A stretch of DNA of 64,000 nucleotides from Heracleum sosnowskyi (Eukaryota > Streptophyta > Magnoliopsida > Apiales > Apiaceae). A program made the position numbers and the translations under genes. Location of the stretch: positions 49,825,133-49,889,132 of the forward strand of contig CM061238.1 of the NCBI GenBank assembly GCA_030848705.1, read 5' to 3'. Shown here in pieces: positions 1 to 8,107 of the stretch (position 1 is its first letter; each line of letters starts with the position of its first letter). The notes beneath the pieces were generated by a model. The model made no database searches. It was given only the letters and a program-made list of their open reading frames with translations, and was not told where the DNA came from.

Positions 1-1521
1 GATATCGGTGCACATTCCAGCAAGTTGCTCTAGAGTGAAATTTCCAATTCGGATAGGCTCCTTATCCGGACCCTTCCCATCACCATCGGCAACAATTTTA
101 TTGACGGTGGCATTCGCCTTCGCAGGTGTTTTCTTTCCAACGTGAATTTTCCTTTTCTTCCCAGACCGCTGCTCCAGGCCTTCTACAATTTCAACATCAA
201 CAGCATCAACCATAGGTTCGGGCCGAGGGGCATCCGGAGCAACAGATTCGGCACCTCCCTCCTTTAGTGCGCTAGAACCGGACCCTCCAACATCGCCCGG
301 ACTTTTGGTGTTGTGGACACCACCAAGTTTCCTAAAAGATGCGGCAAGGGCATTGGAAGACATGATTGCGTACAGCTCGGGTTGAAAGTAAGGCAAACCT
401 GTACAAAGGAAAAGGAAATATCAGTATATAAAAAGAATTAGTCCGGTTCACAAAAAGAAGAATTACAACAACTTACATCCAAGCTCAAACAACTTATCAT
501 GTTTCATGAAACTATCCCGGGTCATTTGAAACCCGAGACACTCACAAAACCGATGAATCTGGGCTAAGGCTTCTCCTTCAAGCTTATAAGTGTCAAATAC
601 TTCTGCTTCAACCCCAGAAACTATATGAGGCAGGAATTCCAAATCCAAGCCTTTCAAAAATATCAACTCCCCACCCCAATACTTCAATGTAGATTGCTGT
701 ATCACGGGTTTGGCAGTTCCAGAGGGATAACCGCACTCCTCAGCCCGGAACCGGATCTCATACAAAGGCTCTTTGTTAGATTGGACTAGCTTAAAAAGTT
801 GGTGGAAAAGTCGCAATGTGGGCTGATACCCCATCTTATTACAAGCAGAGAGGAACCAGGTCATCCACTTAACCCCGTTGGGGGTAATTTGCATTATTGA
901 AATTTTATATACATACTTACAAAGGTGTTTTATAAATTGATGGCATCGAGGGTTCCACCCGGACCTAAGGGTCTCCAACCAGACACCAACATAACCATCT
1001 ACATGTCTATGGTAAATCCTCTCTCCGGGTTGAGGCCATCTCCAGCTAATTTCAGGCCCTAAATGAAAAGCGGCCCGGACCAGTTTGTCCATCTGAGCAC
1101 CCGGAAGACTAGCAAATTTTTCTTTCAAAAGATAAGGAGCGTCACTTATACCCATTTTAGCAAAAGCAGCATCAAATTCGGATTCACTGTATGGCCCTGG
1201 ACGTCCGAATTCTTGTCTGCTTCTGTAACAAATACTAAGATCCCTATAATAAAACTCCTCCTCTATGTCCGGATCCTTCTTTACGAAGAAATAGCTGGTA
1301 TCCGACCAAAACCCGTCCGGAGTACTGAGCACACCGCCAGAGGGAGGTTCATGAACAAACAGTTGGGTTACTAGAGGCCCGGATTGTTTCTTCTTCTTAG
1401 CCATTTTACACCAATATAGTTCTATTACTTCTGGATTACTAGAGGGTGAAGGATCACTACAGGAAGAAGGGTCAGAGAGGGATATAAGTACGCGACGGGC
1501 ACGAGCCTTAGTCCGAACCAT
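1..1521 (-). CDS. Antisense extra ORF of Tat element (putative plant transposon protein), two exons, partial
   Basis: Exon 1 runs 1521 to 477 and exon 2 from 398 to the window edge without a stop. A 78-bp intron (476-399) is inferred from a GTAAGT donor and a pyrimidine-rich acceptor ending in AG. Splicing rejoins the frame at a Cys codon and avoids the stop that otherwise ends the 352-residue ORF at 463. The protein starts MVRTKARARR, has a basic KKKK patch near residue 42, and contains the segment ITPNGVKWMTWFLSACNKMG, typical of the plant 'putative gypsy type transposon' family (PF04195-like) found as extra ORFs in Tat elements. Exon 2 is rich in Lys, Gly, Ser and Pro. Function is unknown in the family. 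An internal Met at MAKKKKQSG is an alternative start. The gene continues left of the window. Confidence 0.75.
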
Positions 1522-1525
1522 AAAC

Positions 1526-2099
1526 CTAGAAAGATCAATTTCAAGTAAGTTCTACTATCTTAATCCGGATTATATGCTCCAAATCATAAATACATATGTT
1601 ACCCTGCCAGTTATCATTCAAACCCTAATTTCTACCAAATCCGGAATACATATATTAGCCAAGTTATACCCAAAAATTTTCCATCAATATCCTAAATCAT
1701 AAAACGAGATGGCCCGGATCATAAGCCAATCCGGATTACTTGCGCATACACGGGAACACAAACAGTCAGAAACACTTAAACACAAAACATCCTACACAAA
1801 CAAGATCAAAATATACATACAAGTACATACAACCATGCCTAATCCAAGAACATCAAGAACAACTACCAAACCCAGAAATGAAAATCACAAACCCAACACA
1901 TGCAAGGGTATTTACAGACCAATAAGCGAAGACAGAGCCATTATAGCCAACAACAATCATTTTTATCCAACAGAACCAAAAGTTTCCCAAAACCCCCAAA
2001 ACCGAAATATAAACAGTCGGACAAGATGTCAAATTGCAAATCAGAGAAAGAGAATAAAGGTTAAGAGGAAAAACGAGCGAAGGAAATCGAGAAACTTAC
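1526..2099 (-). other. Putative 5'UTR intron of the antisense Tat gene
   Basis: On the minus strand a GTAAGT donor lies at 2099-2094 and a TTTCTAG acceptor ends at 1526, four bases before the ATG at 1521. The CT-rich stretch between about 2210 and 2100 looks like a plant leader exon. This is read from splice consensus only; no transcript evidence is available. A 178-codon ORF on the other strand across this region (1709-2245) has no recognisable domain and is treated as chance. Confidence 0.45.
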
Positions 2100-2237
2100 A
2101 AGATGCAGAGAGCAAGAGATGGCTTCAAACGATCGATATGTCGCCGGAGAATCGGTTTGCAGAGGCGTCGGGAAAGGCAAAGAGTGGAGAGGATTTTCGA
2201 AAAAGAAGTAAAAGGAAGAAATGTACTGTTAGGAGGC

Positions 2238-2244
2238 TTTTATA
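2238..2244 (-). promoter_or_regulatory. TATA box for the antisense Tat gene
   Basis: The minus strand reads CTATAAAAGCC here, a strong plant TATA consensus. It lies about 140 bp upstream of the inferred leader-intron donor at 2099, and a pyrimidine-rich leader follows. It implies that the antisense gene is transcribed independently of the LTR. Prediction only. Confidence 0.5.
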
Positions 2245-2526
2245 GAAGGCAGTGAAAAGGGCACATAAAAGGACAGCTGGCAGAATCCCATTGGCGGCCA
2301 AGAAAATATAGTACAAAAAGAAAAATACAAAAATGAAGAAAAGACAGGAGTATTAATTGTGACAGCACGCTACGTCTGTTCCCGAGGTGGAAAAGGGCAA
2401 CACCTTTTCAAAGCAAAAGGGGGGAAAATATTGAAATCCTTTCATATTCCCGAACGGCCAAAATGTCATACGGTCCGGATTCGTTCATTTCATTGCCTCC
2501 CCTCACAATCAGGTTCATCATTCAAC

Positions 2527-3085
2527 CCCGGGTCGCAATCTTTGATAACAATCCGGATTCGGGGGCAACAATCAAGCCAAGAAATTTTTTCTAAGTTACC
2601 CAAGGCCTACAGCTTTGGACTTGAGAAAGAACCATGACTTACCCCTAACACCGGATTGCCATCCTTGATAACAATCCGGGTTGGGGGCAACAATCAAGCC
2701 AAGAAATTTTTTCTAAGTTACCCAAGGCCTACAGCTTTGGACTTGAGAAAGAATCATGACTTACTCTTAACTCCGGATTGCCATCTTTGATAACTATCCG
2801 GGTTGGGGGGCAACAATCAAGCCAGAAATTTTCTCTAAGTCACCCGAAGCCCCAAAGCTTTGGACTTGAGAGAATAAAGACTCACTCTTAACCCCGGGTT
2901 GCCATCTTTGATAACAATCCGGGTTGGGGGGCAACAATCAAGCCAGAATATTTTTCTAAGTCACCCGAAGCCCCAAAGCTTTGGACTTGAGAGAATAAAG
3001 ACTCACTCTCAACCCCGGGTTGCCATCTTTGATATCAATCCGGGTTGGGGGGCAACAATCAAGCCAGGAATTTTTTCCACGTTAC
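2527..3085 (+). repeat. Minisatellite, ~121-bp units, about 4.6 copies
   Basis: The block holding TTGATAACAATCCGG recurs at about 2542, 2665, 2786, 2907 and 3028, giving a period of 121-123 bp. Each unit carries a GGGTTGGGGGGCAACAATC segment and a CAGCTTTGG or AAAGCTTTGG segment. The last unit is cut short near 3083. The array ends just upstream of the polypurine tract. Short ORFs running through it (for example 2899-3147) are by-products of the repeat. Confidence 0.9.
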
Positions 3086-3130
3086 CTATTCAAGAGCTTC
3101 TACTCCCCCATCCAGAAAATCTGCATAAGG

Positions 3131-3144
3131 GAGTGGGGGGCAAA
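3131..3144 (+). other. Polypurine tract of the Tat element
   Basis: A G-rich purine run (GAGTGGGGGGCAAA) sits directly before TGATAGG, the start of the LTR. This is the expected plus-strand priming site, and it sets the element's orientation as plus. Confidence 0.7.
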
Positions 3145-3936
3145 TGATAGGCTATGTATAGCCCGGACCCGTCCTGGACCCCGGACTCATATCTCAATCA
3201 TGGTCCACCAACTAGTCTGGATTCATGTTCTGTCATGACTCACCTTCAAGTCCTAGCCCGTATCGGAGTCCTGGCTCATCTACTAGTCCGAACTCATATT
3301 GGAGTCCTGGTTCATCTACTAGTCTGAACTCATATCGTAGTCCGGACTCACCTACAAAACTCGAGCTCACAGGTTGGGCTTAAGTTCAAAGTTTAATCCA
3401 TCCCTGGCGACGAAGGCAATAACTCACATGAAGGCTACACATTGGCACATGACGTGGTTAGGTCATGACGGATGGCCACACCTGGTGACGACACGTAAAG
3501 ATTCCTAATGATTGGGATAATTATTTCCTATTTAAACCACACGCCAGCAGGAGCCTGGCACACGCTGCCACAATCCGTCACCTGGACACGTGCCATCCAT
3601 CAACATCACCCAGGTGTCCTACCTACCTAGGATTCAACGCTCATGATTGCAGGTACAACCCCTAAACCCTAATCCTGGGCCTATATATAGACCAAGGAGG
3701 AAAGGTGCAGGGGTTACATTCTCTTTTACACACCTAACCTATACACACACCCTCCATATTTAGATCTCTCTATATTCCTATCTCCCTTTCCAAAGCCGTT
3801 ACTTATTCTCACGCCGGAGGCGCCGCCAGGGTCCAAACCCCCCTCCGGTGTTGTTTTGCAGAGTCCCAACCGCAGCGACACCGCTTCCAGGCGTGGGATC
3901 GGCCGGGAAGGTCCTAGATCGGGATTTGGAGTTATC
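3145..3936 (+). mobile_element. 3' LTR of the Tat element (right end uncertain)
   Basis: It starts with TG straight after the polypurine tract. Two 36-bp direct repeats (about 3265-3300 and 3301-3338) lie in the U3 part. A TATA box lies at 3682-3689. Downstream is GC-rich, leader-like text with a TTTTGCAG acceptor-like site at 3853-3860. The right end is lost at the junction with Sirevirus S1, so the LTR may be truncated. Confidence 0.65.
3664..3689 (+). promoter_or_regulatory. LTR core promoter: telo box, site II-like motif, TATA box
   Basis: In 26 bp there is AAACCCTAA (telo box, 3664-3672), TGGGCC (site II-like, 3676-3681) and TATATATA (3682-3689). Telo boxes paired with site II motifs are characteristic of promoters of plant ribosomal-protein and cell-proliferation genes. 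Activity is inferred. Confidence 0.6.
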
Positions 3937-4228
3937 AATGTTTGCTCCATATGCACAATTTCAGAATCCATATGCTAGCATGTCATTTGTGCCTAATCCA
4001 TACATGAATATGTTTAATGTGCCACAAATGCCATGGAATGTGAATAACATGTTTGTTCCACCAACTATGCATGCTGTGAATGAAAATATGAGAAACTCTC
4101 AGAAATCAACACCAAGGGTAAAGATTGATTTAAATCAATCTGAGCCCAAGGTGAAAAATGATATTAAAGGAAAAGCAAAGGCTAACAAAACAGGACCCAA
4201 GGAAACTTGGGTACCAAAATCAACTTGA
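3935..4228 (+). pseudogene. Sirevirus gag C-terminal remnant
   Basis: About 95 residues read from near MFAPYAQFQNPY to WVPKST and then a TGA at 4226-4228. The text is rich in Asn, Met and Pro, then Lys, and matches the stretch between the gag zinc knuckle and protease in Sireviruses. The zinc knuckle and capsid part are absent. The ORF can be extended upstream to 3848, but those codons come from the adjoining Tat LTR. It ends one frame away from pol, overlapping its first codons. Confidence 0.7.
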
Positions 4229-7200
4229 TTTGGTTTTATTGTGTGCAGGGAGACAAAAGGAATCTTTGGTACTTGGATAGTGGTTGTTCAAGACACATGA
4301 CTGGTGATTCTACCCTGCTCACAGAGTTTCAGGAAAGAGCTGGCCCTTGTATTGCTTTTGGAGATGACAGCAAAGGCTACACTAAGGGATATGGCTTGAT
4401 TTCAAAAGAGAATGTCATCATAGATGAGGTTGCATTGGTGGATGGCCTTAAGCACAATTTGCTTAGTATCAGCCAACTTTGTGACAAAGGATTTTTAGTT
4501 ACTTTTTCTAGAGAAGCCTGTGTTGTTTCTAAAGGAGGAAACAACAATGTGGTAATGACTGGATTCAGAAGAGGGAATGTGTACATTGCTGACTTTAGTA
4601 GCACAAGTCCAGACACCATCACTTGTCTCTTTAGCAAGGCAAGCAAGGATGAAAGTTGGCTATGGCACAAGAAATTGTCTCATTTGAATTTTAAAGTTAT
4701 GAATGATTTGGTGAGGAAAGATCTTGCTAGAGGAATTCCACAGGTGGAGTTTTCCAAGGATGGTTTGTATGATGCTTGTCAAAAAGGGAAACAAAAGAAG
4801 GCATCATTCAAAAGCAAGACAGAGTCATCAATTGTCCATCAGCTTGAGTTGCTTCATATGGATTTGTTTGGCCCTGTAAATGTCATGTCTATTTCAAAGA
4901 AGAAATATTGTCTTGTGATTGTTGATGATTTTTCTAGATTTACATGGACCTTCTTTTTGCACTCCAAAGATGAGGCAAGTGAAATCATTATCAATCACAT
5001 CAAGATGGTAAACAATCATCCTGACTTCAAAGTAAGAAGGATTAGGAGTGACAATGGGACAGAATTCAAGAATTCAAGCATGAAGGTGTTCTGTGAAGAA
5101 AATGGTATTTTGCATGAGTTTTCAGCAGCAAGGACACCACAGCAAAATGGTGTAGTTGAAAGGAAAAACAGAACACTTATTGAAGCTGCAAGGACAATGC
5201 TAGATGAATCAAAGTTACCAACTTATTTTTGGGCTGAGGCAGTTAACACAGCTTGCTTCACTCAAAATATTTATTTGATTAATCAGGCCAAGGGAATGAC
5301 CCCTTATCATTTACTCAAAAGAAAGAAGCCACTATTGGATTTTCTTCATGTCTTTGGATGCAAGTGCTTTGTTCTGAGAAATCAAGCTGAGCATTTGGGG
5401 AAATTTGAAGCAAAGGTAGATGAAGCAATATTTGTGGGATATGCAGCAGGGAAAGCTTACAGAGTCTATAATCTCAGAACCAACATTGTTATGGAATCTG
5501 TACATGTTGTTTTTGATGATCTCAAAATTCAAGGTCTCTGTGATGAAGGTTTCCATGAAAGTCTTTCTTTTGAGAATGAGGAAGGAGATCAAGTGAATCA
5601 TGTTAAGGCTACTGAGAAACAACCTAAAGTTGTTGTATCTAGCACAGATGAAAGCAACAGTGAAGATGAAATTGCTGCATTAAGATTGAAAAGAATAGCT
5701 GCTAGCAGACCAAATGATCATTTCGTTGAAAGTCATGATGGTGGATTCGTTGACAGTCAAAATGAGCGTTTCGTTGACAGCCAAAATGGTCATACCGTTG
5801 ACAGTCATAGAAATGCTTCTAGAAGTGATCAATTAGGGACAACAAACTCAGGGGGAGTTTCTCAAGGACATATATCCAATCAAGGCAATCATGATCATGA
5901 AGCTACCTCGTCAAGAGCAAATCTACCTCCCTCAAGGAAATGGACTAAAGATCATCCCTTTGAACTTATTATAGGTGATGTTTCTTCAAAAGTCCAAACT
6001 AGAAGAGCAACTCAAGAGGAATGTCTATATAGCAGCTTTCTGTCTCAAGATGAGCCAAAGAAAGTTGAGGATGCACTTCTAGATCCAGATTGGGTTTTAG
6101 CCATGCAAGAGGAGCTAAACCAATTTGAGAGGAACAATGTTTGGAAGCTGGTGCCCAAGCCTAAGGACAGGAGTGTCATAGGCACAAAATGGGTGTTCAG
6201 AAACAAGATGGATGAAAATGGCATAGTCATAAGGAACAAAGCTAGATTGGTTGCAAAAGGCTATTCACAGGAAGAAGGAATTGATTTTGATGAAACATTT
6301 GCTCCTGTTGCAAGACTAGAAGCAATAAGGATTTTCCTAGCCTATGCAGCCCATGCCAATTTCAAAGTCTATCAAATGGATGTGAAGAGTGCTTTTCTGA
6401 ATGGGGAATTGGAAGAGGCGGTGTATGTAAGTCAACCTCCTGGTTTTGAAGATGATGATTTTCCAGAATATGTATACTTCCTCCTCAAAGCACTCTATGG
6501 TTTGAAACAAGCACCTAGAGCCTGGTATGACACACTTTCACAGTTCCTCCTTGAGAATCACTTCACTAGAGGTACTGTAGATAAAACTCTTTTTCACAGG
6601 ATTGTGAATGGCTCTACTATACTTGTTCAAATTTATGTAGATGACATAATCTTTGGGTCTACAGATGTGAAACTTTGTCAAAAGTTTGCCAAGCTTATGC
6701 AAAGTAAATATGAAATGAGCATGATGGGAGAATTAACTTACTTTCTTGGTCTTCAAGTGAAGCAAGTTAATGAAGGCATTTTCATTAGTCAAACAAAATA
6801 TATTCATGATTTATTAAAGAAATTTAACTTAATGGAATGCTCTCCTGCCAAAACTCCCATGCCTACTGCCACCAAACTTGAATTGAATACTAAGGAAAAA
6901 TCTGTGGACATTTCAAGTTACAGAGGCATGGTAGGCTCACTTCTATATTTAACAGCTAGTAGACCTGATATTATGTTTGCTACATGTCTATGTGCTAGAT
7001 TTCAGGCTGATCCTAGGGAATCCCATTTAGTTGCTATTAAAAGGATTTTCAGATATCTCAAAGGAACACCAAACCTTGGCATTTTGTATCCTAGAGAATC
7101 TGGCTTTGAACTAATTGGTTATTCAGATGCAGATTTTGCAGGATGTAAAATTGACAGGAAAAGCACAACTGGCACCTGTCAATTCTTAGGAAACAAGCCT

Positions 7201-7578
7201 GTGTCATGGTTCAGCAAGAAACAAAACTCAGTTTCCACCTCCACAGCTGAGGCTGAGTATATTGCAGCTGAAAGTTGTTGTGCACAGATTTTATGGATGA
7301 AAAATCAACTACTTGATTATGGATTAAGAGTTGAGAAAATTTCGATTTTCTGTGACAACACTAGTGCCATTGCCATTACTGAGAATCCAGTGCAGCATTC
7401 AAGGACCAAGCACATTGACATCAAGTACCATTTCATTAGAGAACATGTTATGAATGGTACTGTGGAGTTACATTTTGTTCCAAGTGAACAACAACTTGCA
7501 GACATCTTTACCAAGCCACTTGATGAATCAACATTCTCAAGATTAGTAAGTGAGCTAGGTATGCTAAATTTCTCTTAA
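4207..7578 (+). CDS. pol: Sirevirus pol polyprotein: protease, integrase, reverse transcriptase, RNase H
   Basis: The 1123-codon frame is open with no internal stop. Domains in order: aspartic protease with LDSGCSRHMTGD (D24); pre-integrase zinc region with H154 and H159; integrase catalytic triad D219, D282 and E318 (D-D-35-E spacing); a Ser/Asp/His-rich linker around residues 500-560 with repeated FVDSQ-like words; reverse transcriptase with YVDD at 810-813; RNase H with GYSDADFAG and STAEAEYIAA, ending LGMLNFS. The polyprotein would cleave itself, copy the RNA and integrate the cDNA. Oddity: residue 188 is Tyr (TAT at 4768-4770), where the family has the first Cys of the CxxC zinc pair; C191 is kept. 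The Met at 4207 is only the first in frame. Natural expression would depend on gag, by frameshift or splicing, which is broken here. Confidence 0.92.
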   Translation: MGTKINLIWFYCVQGDKRNLWYLDSGCSRHMTGDSTLLTEFQERAGPCIAFGDDSKGYTKGYGLISKENVIIDEVALVDGLKHNLLSISQLCDKGFLVTFSREACVVSKGGNNNVVMTGFRRGNVYIADFSSTSPDTITCLFSKASKDESWLWHKKLSHLNFKVMNDLVRKDLARGIPQVEFSKDGLYDACQKGKQKKASFKSKTESSIVHQLELLHMDLFGPVNVMSISKKKYCLVIVDDFSRFTWTFFLHSKDEASEIIINHIKMVNNHPDFKVRRIRSDNGTEFKNSSMKVFCEENGILHEFSAARTPQQNGVVERKNRTLIEAARTMLDESKLPTYFWAEAVNTACFTQNIYLINQAKGMTPYHLLKRKKPLLDFLHVFGCKCFVLRNQAEHLGKFEAKVDEAIFVGYAAGKAYRVYNLRTNIVMESVHVVFDDLKIQGLCDEGFHESLSFENEEGDQVNHVKATEKQPKVVVSSTDESNSEDEIAALRLKRIAASRPNDHFVESHDGGFVDSQNERFVDSQNGHTVDSHRNASRSDQLGTTNSGGVSQGHISNQGNHDHEATSSRANLPPSRKWTKDHPFELIIGDVSSKVQTRRATQEECLYSSFLSQDEPKKVEDALLDPDWVLAMQEELNQFERNNVWKLVPKPKDRSVIGTKWVFRNKMDENGIVIRNKARLVAKGYSQEEGIDFDETFAPVARLEAIRIFLAYAAHANFKVYQMDVKSAFLNGELEEAVYVSQPPGFEDDDFPEYVYFLLKALYGLKQAPRAWYDTLSQFLLENHFTRGTVDKTLFHRIVNGSTILVQIYVDDIIFGSTDVKLCQKFAKLMQSKYEMSMMGELTYFLGLQVKQVNEGIFISQTKYIHDLLKKFNLMECSPAKTPMPTATKLELNTKEKSVDISSYRGMVGSLLYLTASRPDIMFATCLCARFQADPRESHLVAIKRIFRYLKGTPNLGILYPRESGFELIGYSDADFAGCKIDRKSTTGTCQFLGNKPVSWFSKKQNSVSTSTAEAEYIAAESCCAQILWMKNQLLDYGLRVEKISIFCDNTSAIAITENPVQHSRTKHIDIKYHFIREHVMNGTVELHFVPSEQQLADIFTKPLDESTFSRLVSELGMLNFS

Positions 7579-8107
7579 TTATTTTTGAGATATTTGCAAG
7601 TTACAATGTAGCCAGAAATTTTCTATGTTTTTCTGTGAATTAATTTTCTCAGGAAAAAGTGCAATTTTGTCTAAGTCAAAATTACTATGTCAACGAAACG
7701 CACCATTTCGTTGACAGTCCTAGCATTTTTCTGGGTGTTTCGTTGATAGCTCTTTTATATCAACGAAACGCAGCTTTATCAACGAAATAGACGGGACTTT
7801 AACCGCCCAATCCTGATTCGTTGATTTAGCGCAGTTAATCTGAACCGTTGAAATTTGACACGTCTTTTACCACGATCTATGCATACACCCCTGTAAGTAT
7901 AAATCATGGTAATACTTTAAAAGTAACGGTTATATTTTTTATAATTTACATTGATTATTGGACTTAATTTCTGAGAATTTTTGGGGGAGTATTTAAGAAA
8001 TTCTATTTTCTTTAATTCCTTTTTACCTGTTCTCAAAAATTCCAAAGGCTTTTCTCTCTTCTTCTCTCTAACAAGCAATTCAGTTCAAAGCTTTTTCTCA
8101 CTCAACA
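7579..8107 (+). promoter_or_regulatory. pol-env intergenic region: motif cluster, internal polypurine-like tract, leader
   Basis: Non-coding. Seven copies of the TCAACG/CGTTGA motif lie between 7690 and 7850. A TATAAAT sequence lies near 7899. A polypurine-like TTTTTGGGGGAG lies near 7979. A CT-rich leader (8040-8107) contains CAATTCAG, which could act as a splice acceptor, and ends in AACAATGGC, a good plant start context. Together these fit production of a separate or spliced RNA for the envelope-like ORF. That is inference. Confidence 0.5.

Larger units (their letters stand above)
1..3936 (+). mobile_element. Tat-lineage Ty3/gypsy retrotransposon, 3' end
   Basis: The segment holds an antisense extra ORF, a minisatellite, a polypurine tract and an LTR, in that order. 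That is the layout known for the 3' part of Tat-lineage gypsy elements, where extra ORFs, often antisense, lie between pol and the 3' LTR. Gag-pol would lie left of the window. The right border, where the LTR meets Sirevirus S1, is placed near 3936 because the LTR-like text stops and Sirevirus gag-like coding begins there. No TG..CA end or target duplication is visible at that border, so it is approximate. Lineage rests on architecture and on the antisense protein, not on pol domains, which are absent here. Confidence 0.72.

Noticed and set aside
1709..2245. 178-codon plus-strand ORF rich in Lys, Asn and Arg
   Set aside because: It lies over the inferred leader intron of the antisense gene, has low-complexity composition and no domain; probably chance.
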